64,000 bases of DNA from Butyricicoccus pullicaecorum (GTDB lineage: Bacteria > Bacillota > Clostridia > Oscillospirales > Butyricicoccaceae), in assembly GCA_018366035.1 (NCBI GenBank), contig JAGZIW010000004.1, forward strand, positions 62,001-126,000. Reading direction: 5' to 3'. A model generated the notes under the pieces. The model was not told the origin of the DNA. It did no database searches and was given only the letters and a program-made list of their open reading frames with translations. Each line of letters starts with the position of its first letter. Position 1 is the stretch's first letter. Made by a program: the position numbers and the translations under genes. Shown here one piece after another: positions 42,511 to 51,660 of the stretch.

Positions 42511-42705
42511 CTAAAACCCAAAGACCGATTTCATAAGATTGAACAGATTGCTGATTTGCTGCACCAGCACCATCATGACCACGATAAGTCCGGCGAGGGT
42601 GGTCATCATCGCCTGTTCCTCTCGTCCCGAGCGAACGAGCAGCTGATTGAATACGGCAACCAAAATACCAATGGCCGCAATTTTGAAAATCAAATCTACC
42701 TGCAT
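42511..42705 (-). CDS. spoIIIAC: Stage III sporulation protein AC
   Basis: 64 residues, two membrane helices (IFKIAAIGILVAVFNQLL and LAGLIVVMMVLVQQISNLF) joined by a charged turn (RSGREEQ). Normal size and place in the operon. AGGAGGCAGGCT precedes the ATG. Confidence 0.94.
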   Translation of the reverse strand: MQVDLIFKIAAIGILVAVFNQLLVRSGREEQAMMTTLAGLIVVMMVLVQQISNLFNLMKSVFGF

Positions 42706-42718
42706 AGCCTGCCTCCTG

Positions 42719-43237
42719 TCAAATCAGAATCAGCACCATAAAAATCCCAGCCGCTATGCCGCAGGTGCGATATACATTCCCGTGCTGGCGATATGCCTGA
42801 CAAGCCTGTTTGCGGCAGCTTTCCAGCCGCGCCGCGGCATATTTGAGACACTCCATCTGCTGTCCGGCATCATAGCGTCCCAAAAACGAGGACGCGTCCC
42901 GCAAAATCGCTGTTTCCTCCTGTCCCAGACAAAATTCCTCCGCAAAATCGCGCACTGTGCTGCTCCAGTGGTAGCCAAGAGACATTCCGGGCAGCCGCTC
43001 CATACGCCTGCGCATCTCCCGAAACAGCCGGCTCTGGTCAGGGTTCTCGCTGTGTGCCAAGCTGTCGATCAGCTCAGGCAGCGGCGTATGCGGCCCCGCA
43101 ATCTCTGCACACAAAAAAGCAAGCGCGTCCAGCATCGCAGATAACACCGTGATGCGGCGGCGCAGTTTGGCACGCGCATTTAAGCCCAGCGTCGTACAGG
43201 CTCCAATAATCAGAAATGCTCCCAGCACTGTCAACAT
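42719..43237 (-). CDS. spoIIIAB: Stage III sporulation protein AB
   Basis: 172 residues. Membrane helices at both ends (LGAFLIIGACTTLGL and TCGIAAGIFMVLILI) around a helical domain that resembles the type II secretion GspF cytoplasmic domain. Overlaps spoIIIAA by seven bases. Confidence 0.92.
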   Translation of the reverse strand: MLTVLGAFLIIGACTTLGLNARAKLRRRITVLSAMLDALAFLCAEIAGPHTPLPELIDSLAHSENPDQSRLFREMRRRMERLPGMSLGYHWSSTVRDFAEEFCLGQEETAILRDASSFLGRYDAGQQMECLKYAAARLESCRKQACQAYRQHGNVYRTCGIAAGIFMVLILI

Positions 43238-44148
43238 GGTTCTTTTCCTCCTTCCAATGCCGTTATCCGGCAGCTTCTTCCTTCTTGTCCAGCAGTTAAG
43301 GTGACAACCTTTGCAAATGCACCGCTCTCACACAGGGCGCGGAAAAACGGCTTGCGCCGAAGCTCGGAAACCCCTGCTGCATGAATGGTCGCAAGCACGG
43401 TGACTCCGCAATTTGCGGCATATCGAATGGCGTCCAGATCCTGTGGGTCTGTGACCTCGTCAAGCGCCAGCACCTGCGGCGCCATGGTGCGCACAAGCTG
43501 CAAAGCAGCAAGTGCTTTGGGACAGCCGTCCAGCACATCGCACTGTCCGCCGAGCGCAAACTGCGGTATGCCGCCGCGCATGGCCGCAAGCTCTCCGCGG
43601 GTGTCTGCCACCCCGACCCGAATTCCATTTTGGGACAGCAGCCGAATCAGGTCGCGCAGAAATGTAGTCTTGCCGCCGCTCGGCGCGGATACAATGAGAG
43701 TGCCCTGCACCCCGTGCGTACCGTCCCATATTTCCGGCAGAACCGGCTCAGCTACCCCCTGCCACTCCCTTGCAATGCGCAGACTGACAGAGGAGACGGT
43801 ACGAATCCCCTGTATCTTTCCCTCGGCAAAGGCAACCGTGCCGCACACGCCCAGCCGGTGCCCGCCCTGAAGCGGCAGATAACCCTGCGACAGCGCCTCC
43901 TGAAAGGTATGTACCGACCAGCGGCTCGCACGTGCCAGCACATCGCGCAAAGCCTCCGCACGCACAGGTTCCCCCGAAAATGTGTGTTCCTGTCCATTTG
44001 CAGCCCATCGCATAGGCTGTCCGGCTCGCAGGCGCAGTTCTTCTGCATCGCCTTGCATCTCTGCCGGAAGGGTCATCGCAAGCTCTGCAAGCTCGGGTGT
44101 CAGACATGCGACTGCCTGTGTATAGCTTCCTGTGTTTTTTTCGTCCAT
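43231..44148 (-). CDS. spoIIIAA: Stage III sporulation protein AA (ATPase)
   Basis: 305 residues. Secretion-type ATPase of the SpoIIIA channel. Walker A is IVSAPSGGKTTFLRDL near residue 170, Walker B VLALDEVTDPQD near 225, and GVTVLATIHAAGVSEL near 252. First gene of the eight-gene operon; AGGTGATG precedes the ATG. I did not find a convincing sigma-E promoter upstream, though that would be expected. Confidence 0.94.
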   Translation of the reverse strand: MDEKNTGSYTQAVACLTPELAELAMTLPAEMQGDAEELRLRAGQPMRWAANGQEHTFSGEPVRAEALRDVLARASRWSVHTFQEALSQGYLPLQGGHRLGVCGTVAFAEGKIQGIRTVSSVSLRIAREWQGVAEPVLPEIWDGTHGVQGTLIVSAPSGGKTTFLRDLIRLLSQNGIRVGVADTRGELAAMRGGIPQFALGGQCDVLDGCPKALAALQLVRTMAPQVLALDEVTDPQDLDAIRYAANCGVTVLATIHAAGVSELRRKPFFRALCESGAFAKVVTLTAGQEGRSCRITALEGGKEPC

Positions 44149-44233
44149 TTTGCATCACCTGTTTCACTCTATGCAGATATCTCCCACACAAAGAACCATA
44201 TCCGGAAAAATCCTTAATTTTTTATTTTGCGCC

Positions 44234-44261
44234 TTGACATTCCCACTGAGCGTGCTATAAT
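44234..44261 (+). promoter_or_regulatory. Promoter of the aro operon
   Basis: TTGACA at 44234-44239, 16-base spacer, TATAAT at 44256-44261. Exact consensus hexamers, starting the transcript just before the T-box. Confidence 0.88.
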
Positions 44262-44267
44262 AAAGTC

Positions 44268-44550
44268 GTATATTGAGAAAAGCAATGATAGAGAAAGTAA
44301 TCTTGTCATTCGTACTTTACAGGGAGTGTTCATCTTGACTGGAAGTGAACGCAGGTACTGACAATATGAAGTTCGCTCTTGAGCTGCATAGCCGAACAGC
44401 AAGTAAGCTATGCCGGATTTCCAACGTTATCTGGATAGGATATATTTGTATCCGAATCAAAGTGCAGCGCACGTAAGATTTGCGCTGAAGCTGGGTGGTA
44501 CCGCGGAATGTTTGTCTTTCGTCCCTGTGTGTGGGCGAAGGACTTTTTTA
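44268..44550 (+). ncRNA. T-box riboswitch, specifier UUC (Phe)
   Basis: The T-box sequence AGCTGGGTGGTACCGCGG lies at 44489-44506. Stem I can be folded by eye: AGAG with CTCT, TTGTCA (44303-44308) with TGACAA (44359-44364), GTAC with GTAC, GTTCA with TGAAC. This leaves the loop-E pair AGTA (5') and GAA (3'), and the triplet in the specifier position of GAAG-TTC-G is UUC, a Phe codon. Uncharged tRNA-Phe would therefore stabilise the antiterminator. This fits an operon holding pheA. Confidence 0.9.
44514..44549 (+). terminator. T-box-controlled terminator before aroF
   Basis: GTCTTTCGTCC pairs with GGGCGAAGGAC (one or two non-pairs), then TTTTTTATTTTT. It lies directly after the T-box sequence. 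Confidence 0.9.
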
Positions 44551-44609
44551 TTTTTCCCATCTGACAGACAGGTTCCACCAATCCACCCCGACAGAAAGGA
44601 AGTACTTTT

Positions 44610-45629
44610 ATGATTATTGTAATGAAACATGGTGTCACAGATGAACATATTGAAAAGCTCTCCAACTGGCTGCATGAACGCTATGCAATCCATGTCAATC
44701 CGGTCGTTGGTACGGGTACCACCATTCTTGCACTGGTAGGTGACACTGCCGCAGTCGATCAGGACGCTCTGCTGCGTGACCCGCAGGTTGAGCGCATCAC
44801 CAAGGTACAGGAACCGTTCAAGCTGTCCAACCGCCGTATGCACCCGCAAAACAGTACCGTCGAAATTGCGCCGGGCGTTGTGGTCGGCGGTGAAAAGCTG
44901 GTCGTTATGGCAGGTCCCTGCTCCGTGGAAAGCCATGACCAAATCCTTGATATTGCGCGTCATGTGCAGGCAGAAGGTGCAGCCGTTCTGCGCGGCGGCG
45001 CATGGAAGCCGCGTTCCTCCCCGTACTCCTTTCAGGGGCTGAAGGCTGAGGGGCTGGAACTTTTACACGAAGCACACAAGGAAACCGGTATGCCTGTGGT
45101 CACTGAAATCACAAACCCCAAGAATATCGAGCTGTTCATGGATAAGTGCGACTGTTTTCAGGTTGGTGCACGCAATATGCAGAACTTTGACCTGCTCAAA
45201 GAGCTGGGACAGACACGCAAGCCTGTGCTCTTAAAGCGCGGACTTGCCAATACGATGGAAGAATTCCTCATGTCTGCCGAGTACATTATGGCGGGCGGTA
45301 ATGAAAACGTCATCTTGTGTGAGCGCGGTATTCGTACTTATGAAACCTACACCCGAAATACATTGGATATCTCTGCCGTTCCCGTCCTCAAACGCATGAG
45401 CCATCTGCCCGTTATTGTTGACCCCTCCCATGCAGGCGGTATTTACTGGATGGTAGAGCCGCTCGCCAAAGCAGCCATTGCAGCCGGCGCGGACGGACTC
45501 ATCATTGAGGTACACAACGACCCTGCCCATGCGCTCTCGGACGGTGCGCAAAGCCTGACCTATGACTCCTTCCATGAAACCATGCAGTCCATTCGCCGCG
45601 TTGCCGCAGCAGTTGACCGCACCCTTTGA
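44610..45629 (+). CDS. aroF: 3-deoxy-7-phosphoheptulonate synthase (DAHP synthase)
   Basis: 339 residues, type I-beta with an N-terminal ferredoxin-like regulatory domain (1-70, MIIVMKHGVTDEHIEKL) and a barrel from ~95 (VVMAGPCSVESHDQIL, LRGGAWKPRSSPYSFQG, ILCERGIRTYET, VIVDPSHAGG). First step from PEP and erythrose-4-P to chorismate. AAAGGAAG before the ATG. First gene behind the Phe T-box. Confidence 0.96.
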   Translation: MIIVMKHGVTDEHIEKLSNWLHERYAIHVNPVVGTGTTILALVGDTAAVDQDALLRDPQVERITKVQEPFKLSNRRMHPQNSTVEIAPGVVVGGEKLVVMAGPCSVESHDQILDIARHVQAEGAAVLRGGAWKPRSSPYSFQGLKAEGLELLHEAHKETGMPVVTEITNPKNIELFMDKCDCFQVGARNMQNFDLLKELGQTRKPVLLKRGLANTMEEFLMSAEYIMAGGNENVILCERGIRTYETYTRNTLDISAVPVLKRMSHLPVIVDPSHAGGIYWMVEPLAKAAIAAGADGLIIEVHNDPAHALSDGAQSLTYDSFHETMQSIRRVAAAVDRTL

Positions 45630-45672
45630 TTGCCCTTTCGGGAACTTTTTCAGCACAAGGAGCGTCTAATCT

Positions 45673-46710
45673 ATGAAAAAACTAACGCTGAGCGCCACAT
45701 CTTCCCGCTCAGAAATTTACATTGGGCGTGGGCTTCTGACACAAACCGCCGCACGCTGTCTGGAGGTATTCTCCCCCAGCCGAATCCATATCGTAACCGA
45801 TTCCACCGTTGCCCCCTTATATTTGGACACAGTACGGGCACAGTTTGCCCTGCCAACCTCGGTGACCATTCTTCCGGCAGGGGAGGAACACAAGCGCCTG
45901 TCCGCCGTCGAGCAAATCTATCATGATTTGCTTGCGGCTGGCATGACCCGCAAGGATTTAATCCTTGCGCTGGGAGGCGGTGTCACCGGAGATATCACCG
46001 GCTTTGCAGCCGCAACCTTCCTGCGCGGCGTGTCACTGTGCCAAATCCCCACCACGCTGCTCGCGCAAGTGGATTCCTCAGTTGGCGGAAAAACAGGAGT
46101 CGATTTGCCGGAAGGCAAAAACCTTGTGGGCGCTTTTTATCAGCCCCGTCTGGTGCTCATTGACCCCGATGTATTAAGCACCCTGCCCGAACATACGCTG
46201 ACTGACGGCATGGCAGAGGTCATCAAATATGGTTATATTGCAGACGCTTCTATTCTAGATTTGATTTCTGATTACCGCGCACATCTGGAGGAACTTATCT
46301 GCGCCTGCGTTCAAATCAAGTGTGATGTCGTCTCTCAGGACGAACATGATACCGGTCTACGCATGATTTTGAATTTCGGACATACCATCGGGCACGCAGC
46401 AGAAAAGCTCGGCAATTATACCGACCTGACCCACGGGCAGGCAGTCGCTGTGGGCATGGTGGCAGCCATGCGGCTGTCCAATGCACTGGGCGCTCCTCAT
46501 GACCTCGTGCCCGATTTGGTGCAGCACTTGCAGGCAGTCGGCTTACCTGTCGCACTCCCCTACGACCGCGAGCAAATTTTTCACACGTTATTATCGGACA
46601 AAAAAAAGTTTGGCGAAACGGTCAACTTCGTGCTTGTCCGTACCGCAGGAACGGCAGATATCGTTCCGATTGATGTGCAAACCCTGCACAAATTCATTCT
46701 TGAACTATAA
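45673..46710 (+). CDS. aroB: 3-dehydroquinate synthase
   Basis: 345 residues. Second step of the pathway, NAD and zinc dependent. Motifs: GGGVTGDITGFAAATFLRG near residue 97, IPTTLLAQVDSSVGGKTGVD near 120, EVIKYGYI, and the metal site LNFGHTIGHAAE. ACAAGGAG before the ATG. Confidence 0.96.
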   Translation: MKKLTLSATSSRSEIYIGRGLLTQTAARCLEVFSPSRIHIVTDSTVAPLYLDTVRAQFALPTSVTILPAGEEHKRLSAVEQIYHDLLAAGMTRKDLILALGGGVTGDITGFAAATFLRGVSLCQIPTTLLAQVDSSVGGKTGVDLPEGKNLVGAFYQPRLVLIDPDVLSTLPEHTLTDGMAEVIKYGYIADASILDLISDYRAHLEELICACVQIKCDVVSQDEHDTGLRMILNFGHTIGHAAEKLGNYTDLTHGQAVAVGMVAAMRLSNALGAPHDLVPDLVQHLQAVGLPVALPYDREQIFHTLLSDKKKFGETVNFVLVRTAGTADIVPIDVQTLHKFILEL

Positions 46711-46724
46711 AGGAGGTACACCAC

Positions 46725-47825
46725 ATGGGTTCTACATGGGGGACTACGCTCAAAATCTCTATTTTTGGTGAATCACACGGCACAGGCATTGGCGTTGTTT
46801 TAGACGGCTTTCCTGCCGGTATCGCATACGATGAGGCTTTTATCCTGCGTGAGCTGGAGCGTCGTGCGCCCGGACGCAACAAGCAGTCCACCGCACGGCA
46901 GGAGGCAGATTATCCGCATATTCTTTCCGGTCTTTACGAGGGCAAGACCACAGGTGCACCGATTTGTGCCATGATGCAAAATACAGACACCCGTTCCAAG
47001 GATTACTCCAATCTGGTCAGACAGCCGCGCCCCGGGCACGCAGACTTTACCGGCATGGTGCGCTTCCACGGGTTCAACGACCCACGCGGCGGCGGGCATT
47101 TTTCCGGTCGGCTGACCGCCCCTCTGGTATTTGCCGGTGCTATGTGTAAGCTGTACCTCAAAACCTGCGGCATCACCATTGGCGCACATATTCAATCCAT
47201 CGCACAAATTCAGGATACTGCGTTTGACGATGTTGCAGTGACACCGGAGCAGCTGCTGATGCTGCGTGAACAGGAATATCCGGTCATCAACCCACGCGCA
47301 CTCGATGCCATGCTGTCTGCCATCGAGGACGCACGTATGGACTGTGACTCTGTGGGCGGTGTCATCGAGTGCGCCGCTGTGGGACTTCCGGCAGGACTTG
47401 GCTCCCCCATGCTCGATACGGTGGAAGCCCGTCTGGCATCTCTCCTGTTCTCGGTTCCGGCAGTCAAGGGCATTGAGTTCGGGGTTGGCTTTGGCTTTGC
47501 CGATTATCGCGGCTCTCATGCAAATGACCCCATGTACTTAGACGAAAACGGTGTTGTGCGCACCGAAACCAACAACAACGGCGGTGTGTTGGGCGGCATC
47601 ACCAATGGTATGCCGATTTTGTTCCGCACGGTCATAAAACCGACCTCCTCCATTTCCAAGCGGCAGAATACACTCAATCTGGAAACCGGAAAGGTGGAGC
47701 CGCTCGAAATCCACGGACGGCATGACCCCTGTATCGTGACCCGCGCGGCACCGGTCATTGAGGCAGCGGCAGCGGTTTCCCTGACCGATATCTATTTGGG
47801 AGGCTTCGGCTATGCAAGGTCTTAA
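46725..47825 (+). CDS. aroC: Chorismate synthase
   Basis: 366 residues. Last common step, FMN dependent. Motifs: FGESHGTGIGVVLDGFPAG at the start, RPGHADFTG, RGGGHFSGRLTAP, and the C-terminal GRHDPCIVTRAAPVIEA. AAAGGAGG before the ATG. Its end overlaps pheA by 14 bases. Confidence 0.96.
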   Translation: MGSTWGTTLKISIFGESHGTGIGVVLDGFPAGIAYDEAFILRELERRAPGRNKQSTARQEADYPHILSGLYEGKTTGAPICAMMQNTDTRSKDYSNLVRQPRPGHADFTGMVRFHGFNDPRGGGHFSGRLTAPLVFAGAMCKLYLKTCGITIGAHIQSIAQIQDTAFDDVAVTPEQLLMLREQEYPVINPRALDAMLSAIEDARMDCDSVGGVIECAAVGLPAGLGSPMLDTVEARLASLLFSVPAVKGIEFGVGFGFADYRGSHANDPMYLDENGVVRTETNNNGGVLGGITNGMPILFRTVIKPTSSISKRQNTLNLETGKVEPLEIHGRHDPCIVTRAAPVIEAAAAVSLTDIYLGGFGYARS

Positions 47826-48972
47826 TCCCCGCCCGCTCGACGAGACCCGCGCCGAAATCACTGCACTTGACCGGCAAATTCAATCGCTTTTTCTCAAACG
47901 CATGGCTTGCTCCGAACAGGTTGCAGCCTATAAGCTATCGACCGGAGATGCCATTCTCAAACCAGACCGTGAGCAATATCTGCTCAATACCCTGACGGCA
48001 CAGGTGCCTGAAGCCCTGCGTCAGGAATATTCCTCCATGCTTAAAACGGTCATGCGGGTTTCCCGCAAGCATCAGTACGGTTGGATTCTGGAGCAGGAAC
48101 CTGCCAGATTGCAGCTTCCGCTGGTGCCCCGCTGTGACACGCCCGAGCGGGTGGTATATCAGGGTCTGCCCGCCTCCTATCAGGCACAGGCAGTTCAATC
48201 CATGTATCCCTCTGCCAAGGAGGTCACGCAGGTAGAAACCTTCGAGCATGTCTTTCAGGCAGTACAGGAGGGGCAAGCCGACATTGGTGTGGTGCCAGTC
48301 GAAAACTCCACTGTGGGCATCATCAATGAAACCTGCGACCTTTTGCCGCAATATGGGCTTTCTATCTGCCACTCTCATATTGACCACATCGCAAACTGCC
48401 TGTGTGCCTGTCCGGGGGCATCACTGGACACCGTACAGACAGTATATTCCATCGCCCCTGCCCTCGGTCAGTGCCAGCGATTTTTGAAGGCACATCAGTT
48501 CGCGCAAAAGGAAGCTGCAAACACCGCAGTTGCAGCTCAGCTTGTTGCCGCGTCTGGAGATATCACCTGTGCAGCGGTATGCTCAGAACAGGCCGCCGCC
48601 CTCTATGGGCTTACCATACTGGCGCAGGGCATCAACGATGACAACACCAATCAAACTCGATTTATTGCCCTTGCACGCGGGCTTTCCGCACGTCCGGACG
48701 ATAATCGCATTAGCCTTGTCTTTACCTTGCCGCACGCGCGCGGCTCTCTGTCTGCCGCCCTTTCGGTCTGCGCAGACCACGAAATCAATCTGACCGAAAT
48801 TCATTCTCGTCCACTTCCCGAAACACCATGGTGTTATCGGTTCTTTGCTGATTTGGAGGGCAGTCTGTGTGACCCTGCTGTCTGTTCCATGATTTATCAG
48901 CTGGACGAAGAGCTGTCCACCGTTCGAATCTTGGGCAGCTATCGTATTTCTGATTCCACCGAAGCGAGGTAA
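47812..48972 (+). CDS. pheA: Bifunctional chorismate mutase / prephenate dehydratase
   Basis: 386 residues. An AroQ-type mutase domain at 8-90 (LDETRAEITALDRQIQSLF), prephenate dehydratase at ~112-290 (YQGLPASYQAQAV, VPVENSTVGIINETCDLL, NQTRFIAL) and an ACT domain for Phe feedback at ~300-380 (GSLSAALSVC, IHSRPLPETPWCYRF). Converts chorismate to phenylpyruvate. The ATG lies within aroC after GGAGG. It explains why the operon is governed by a Phe-type T-box. Confidence 0.95.
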   Translation: MQGLNPRPLDETRAEITALDRQIQSLFLKRMACSEQVAAYKLSTGDAILKPDREQYLLNTLTAQVPEALRQEYSSMLKTVMRVSRKHQYGWILEQEPARLQLPLVPRCDTPERVVYQGLPASYQAQAVQSMYPSAKEVTQVETFEHVFQAVQEGQADIGVVPVENSTVGIINETCDLLPQYGLSICHSHIDHIANCLCACPGASLDTVQTVYSIAPALGQCQRFLKAHQFAQKEAANTAVAAQLVAASGDITCAAVCSEQAAALYGLTILAQGINDDNTNQTRFIALARGLSARPDDNRISLVFTLPHARGSLSAALSVCADHEINLTEIHSRPLPETPWCYRFFADLEGSLCDPAVCSMIYQLDEELSTVRILGSYRISDSTEAR

Positions 48973-48976
48973 CACT

Positions 48977-50251
48977 ATGAAACTACACACTTCCAAACCG
49001 CTTCACGGCACCATAACCGTCCCCGGTGACAAGTCGGTTTCTCACCGCTCTGTGATGCTTGGCGCACTTGCTGATGGCATCACCCATGTCACAGGCTTCC
49101 TCATGGGGGAGGACTGTCTGTCCACCATTGACTGCTTCCGCAAAATGGGGGTTGAAATCCACATTCATGCCGACCACACGGTAACCGTGCACGGTGTTGG
49201 CCTGCACGGCTTATATGCGCCAACGGAACGTCTCTATACCGGAAACAGCGGCACAACCACCCGCCTGATTGCTGGTATTCTGTCAGGACAACCCTTTGAA
49301 ACCAGCCTGACCGGAGACGCGTCCATTGAAAAACGTCCCATGGGACGCGTGATTCAGCCGCTGCGGGAAATGGGCGCGAATATTACAGGGACAGATGACA
49401 ACTTCTGTCCGCTCACCATTCGTCCAGGAAAGCTGCACGGAATCGAATATACCCTTCCCGTAGCGTCTGCCCAGCTCAAAAGCGCCATTTTGCTGGCAGG
49501 GCTTTATGCTGACACGCCGACGACGGTCATCGAGCCAGCCCCCTCACGCGACCATACCGAGCGTATGCTGCGTGCCTTGGGCTGTCAGGTCGAGACCGAC
49601 GGCTGCCGCATTACGCTGTATCCTCCCCAAAAGCTGACCGCCTGTGATATTACAGTGCCTGCGGATATTTCCTCAGCGGCATTTTTCCTTGTTGCAGGCG
49701 CAATCGTTCCTGATTCGGAATTTACCATCTGCAACGTAGGGGTCAATCCGACGCGAGATGGAATCATTGAGGTGTTGCAGAACATGGGGGCAGACCTCAC
49801 GCTCCACAACATGCGTGACATGGGCGAGCCAATCTGTGACATTACCGTGCGGGCGTCCAAGCTTCACGGCACCGAAATTTCCGGTGCCATCATTCCGCGT
49901 CTCATTGATGAGCTGCCCGTTCTGGCGGTCGCAGCGGCCTGCGCCGAGGGTACCACGGTCATTCGAGATGCCGCCGAGCTCAAGGTCAAGGAATCCAACC
50001 GCATCGCCGCAATGGTCACAGAGCTGACCCGTGCGGGTGCCGACATTGAGGAAACCGCAGACGGCATGGTGATCCACGGCGGCAAGCCGCTTCAGGGTGC
50101 GTCCTTTGACACCTATCACGACCACCGCATTGCCATGAGTATGGCAGTCTGCGCGCTGGTCTGTGCAGGGGAAAGCGAAATCAGGGATACCGATGTGGTC
50201 TCCATCTCCTACCCCAATTTCTTCGATACGCTCAACGCGTTGGGAGGTTGA
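48977..50251 (+). CDS. aroA: 3-phosphoshikimate 1-carboxyvinyltransferase (EPSP synthase)
   Basis: 424 residues. Sixth step: shikimate-3-P plus PEP gives EPSP. Motifs: VPGDKSVSHRSVMLGALA at the start, GNSGTTTRLIAGILSG near residue 90, RPMGRVIQPLREMGA near 115, and KVKESNRIAAMVTEL near 337. Its position-96-type loop (GNSGTTTR) keeps the usual Gly. Four bases after pheA. Confidence 0.96.
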   Translation: MKLHTSKPLHGTITVPGDKSVSHRSVMLGALADGITHVTGFLMGEDCLSTIDCFRKMGVEIHIHADHTVTVHGVGLHGLYAPTERLYTGNSGTTTRLIAGILSGQPFETSLTGDASIEKRPMGRVIQPLREMGANITGTDDNFCPLTIRPGKLHGIEYTLPVASAQLKSAILLAGLYADTPTTVIEPAPSRDHTERMLRALGCQVETDGCRITLYPPQKLTACDITVPADISSAAFFLVAGAIVPDSEFTICNVGVNPTRDGIIEVLQNMGADLTLHNMRDMGEPICDITVRASKLHGTEISGAIIPRLIDELPVLAVAAACAEGTTVIRDAAELKVKESNRIAAMVTELTRAGADIEETADGMVIHGGKPLQGASFDTYHDHRIAMSMAVCALVCAGESEIRDTDVVSISYPNFFDTLNALGG

Positions 50252-50257
50252 TGTCCT

Positions 50258-51646
50258 ATGCTCCTGAGCTTTGATGCGTTCCGCAGCTTTACGCCTGTAC
50301 GCAAAACCTATGCACTCTTCGGGCACCCGCTGGGGCACACCATGAGTCCGGAACTGCACAGCGCATTGTTCTCTGCTGCCGGCTATGATGCCGACTACAT
50401 TGCAGTCGATGTCCCGCCGGAACACCTTGCAGAGGCGCTCCGACTGGCGCGGCAAAAGCTGTTCGGACTGAATCTGACCATTCCGCACAAAAAGGCAATC
50501 ATACCGCTTTTGGACAGCGTAGACCAAAGTGCATTGGATCTGCATTCCGTCAACACCGTAACCTTCGAAGGCTGTAAAGCGATTGGCTTTAACACCGATA
50601 TTTTGGGCTTTGCCGAGTCGCTGGAAAAGGACGATATTTCCCTCAAGGGAAAAAAGGTTTTGCTCATTGGCTATGGGGGTGCAGCTGCCGTAATGGGCTA
50701 CCATTGTCTCAAGGAAGGTGCTGAACTTTATATCACTGGACGGGATTTAGACAAGGCAGAACTCCTCAAACAGTCTTTTCTGCAAGTTTTTCCAGATGTA
50801 AAGTGCAGCACCTGTACACGCAAGCGGATTCCAAAGGATATCCAGATCATTGTAAATGGCACGCCCCTTGGCATGTATCCGCACGAGGAGCGCACCCCGC
50901 TCTACTTTCTCCCCTACAAGACCGTTTATGTGTTCGATGCTGTCTATAATCCGCCCATGACCGCCCTGCTTCAGCTTGCCAATCCGCGGTATGTAAAGAC
51001 CCGCGACGGGCTTTATATGCTTGTCATGCAGGCGGCACGTGCGCAGACTATTTGGTATGGCGCACAGTTTTCGCAAAGCACTTGTGATTCTATTCTGCGG
51101 CGCACCTATGCAAAGATGGCAGTCCGGCGTTTGCATGACAAGCACCATAAACGCCACCTCGTCCTATGCGGCTTTATGGGCTGTGGGAAAACCACAGTTG
51201 GGCGCAAGCTTGCCCGCCTGACCGGTCTGCCCTTTATAGACCTTGACCGTTATCTGGAAGAAAAAGAACAGATGTCCATTCCGGATATTTTTGCCCAATA
51301 TGGAGAATCCTACTTTCGTGAGCTGGAAACCCGTTATCTCACAGAGCTGACCCAGCGCACGGAAAGCATGGTTCTGGCACTTGGCGGCGGTGCTGTTCTG
51401 CGTCCGGAGAATGTGACCGCCATCAAGAAAAACGGGCTGCTCATTTGGCTGGACACCCCGTTCTCCCGTATTCTAAAAAACCTATCCAATTCTACTGCCC
51501 GCCCGCTGCTGGACAAACCGAACAAGCAGGCAGAGACCAAGCGCCTCTATCAGACGCGCCGGCCTACTTACAGTCAGGTCTCTGATCTTCGTGTACGCAG
51601 TCCCAGACTGAGCGAGGTCGTAGAGCGAACTCTAAAAAGTATTTGA
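50258..51646 (+). CDS. aroEK: Fused shikimate dehydrogenase - shikimate kinase
   Basis: 462 residues in one frame. Residues 1-285 are shikimate dehydrogenase: FGHPLGHTMSPELHSALF, catalytic Lys in NLTIPHKKAI, GFNTDILGF and the NADP loop LLIGYGGAAAVMGYH. From ~297 the shikimate kinase: Walker A GFMGCGKTTVGRKLA, then FIDLDRYLEEKE, YFRELETRYL and LGGGAVLRPENV. The linker is basic (RRLHDKHHKRH). It covers steps four and five of the pathway. GGGAGG before the ATG. Confidence 0.95.
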   Translation: MLLSFDAFRSFTPVRKTYALFGHPLGHTMSPELHSALFSAAGYDADYIAVDVPPEHLAEALRLARQKLFGLNLTIPHKKAIIPLLDSVDQSALDLHSVNTVTFEGCKAIGFNTDILGFAESLEKDDISLKGKKVLLIGYGGAAAVMGYHCLKEGAELYITGRDLDKAELLKQSFLQVFPDVKCSTCTRKRIPKDIQIIVNGTPLGMYPHEERTPLYFLPYKTVYVFDAVYNPPMTALLQLANPRYVKTRDGLYMLVMQAARAQTIWYGAQFSQSTCDSILRRTYAKMAVRRLHDKHHKRHLVLCGFMGCGKTTVGRKLARLTGLPFIDLDRYLEEKEQMSIPDIFAQYGESYFRELETRYLTELTQRTESMVLALGGGAVLRPENVTAIKKNGLLIWLDTPFSRILKNLSNSTARPLLDKPNKQAETKRLYQTRRPTYSQVSDLRVRSPRLSEVVERTLKSI

Positions 51647-51660
51647 GGAATCTGAATATT

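Noticed and set aside
44149..44230. Sigma-E promoter for spoIIIA
   Set aside because: A CATAGAG-like -10 is visible on the minus strand but no -35 at the proper distance, so I do not report it as a feature.
51643..51660. Start of the glycosidase-like SLH protein at TTG 51643
   Set aside because: It would overlap the aroEK stop and uses the ribosome site itself as coding sequence; ATG 51661 directly before the signal peptide fits better.
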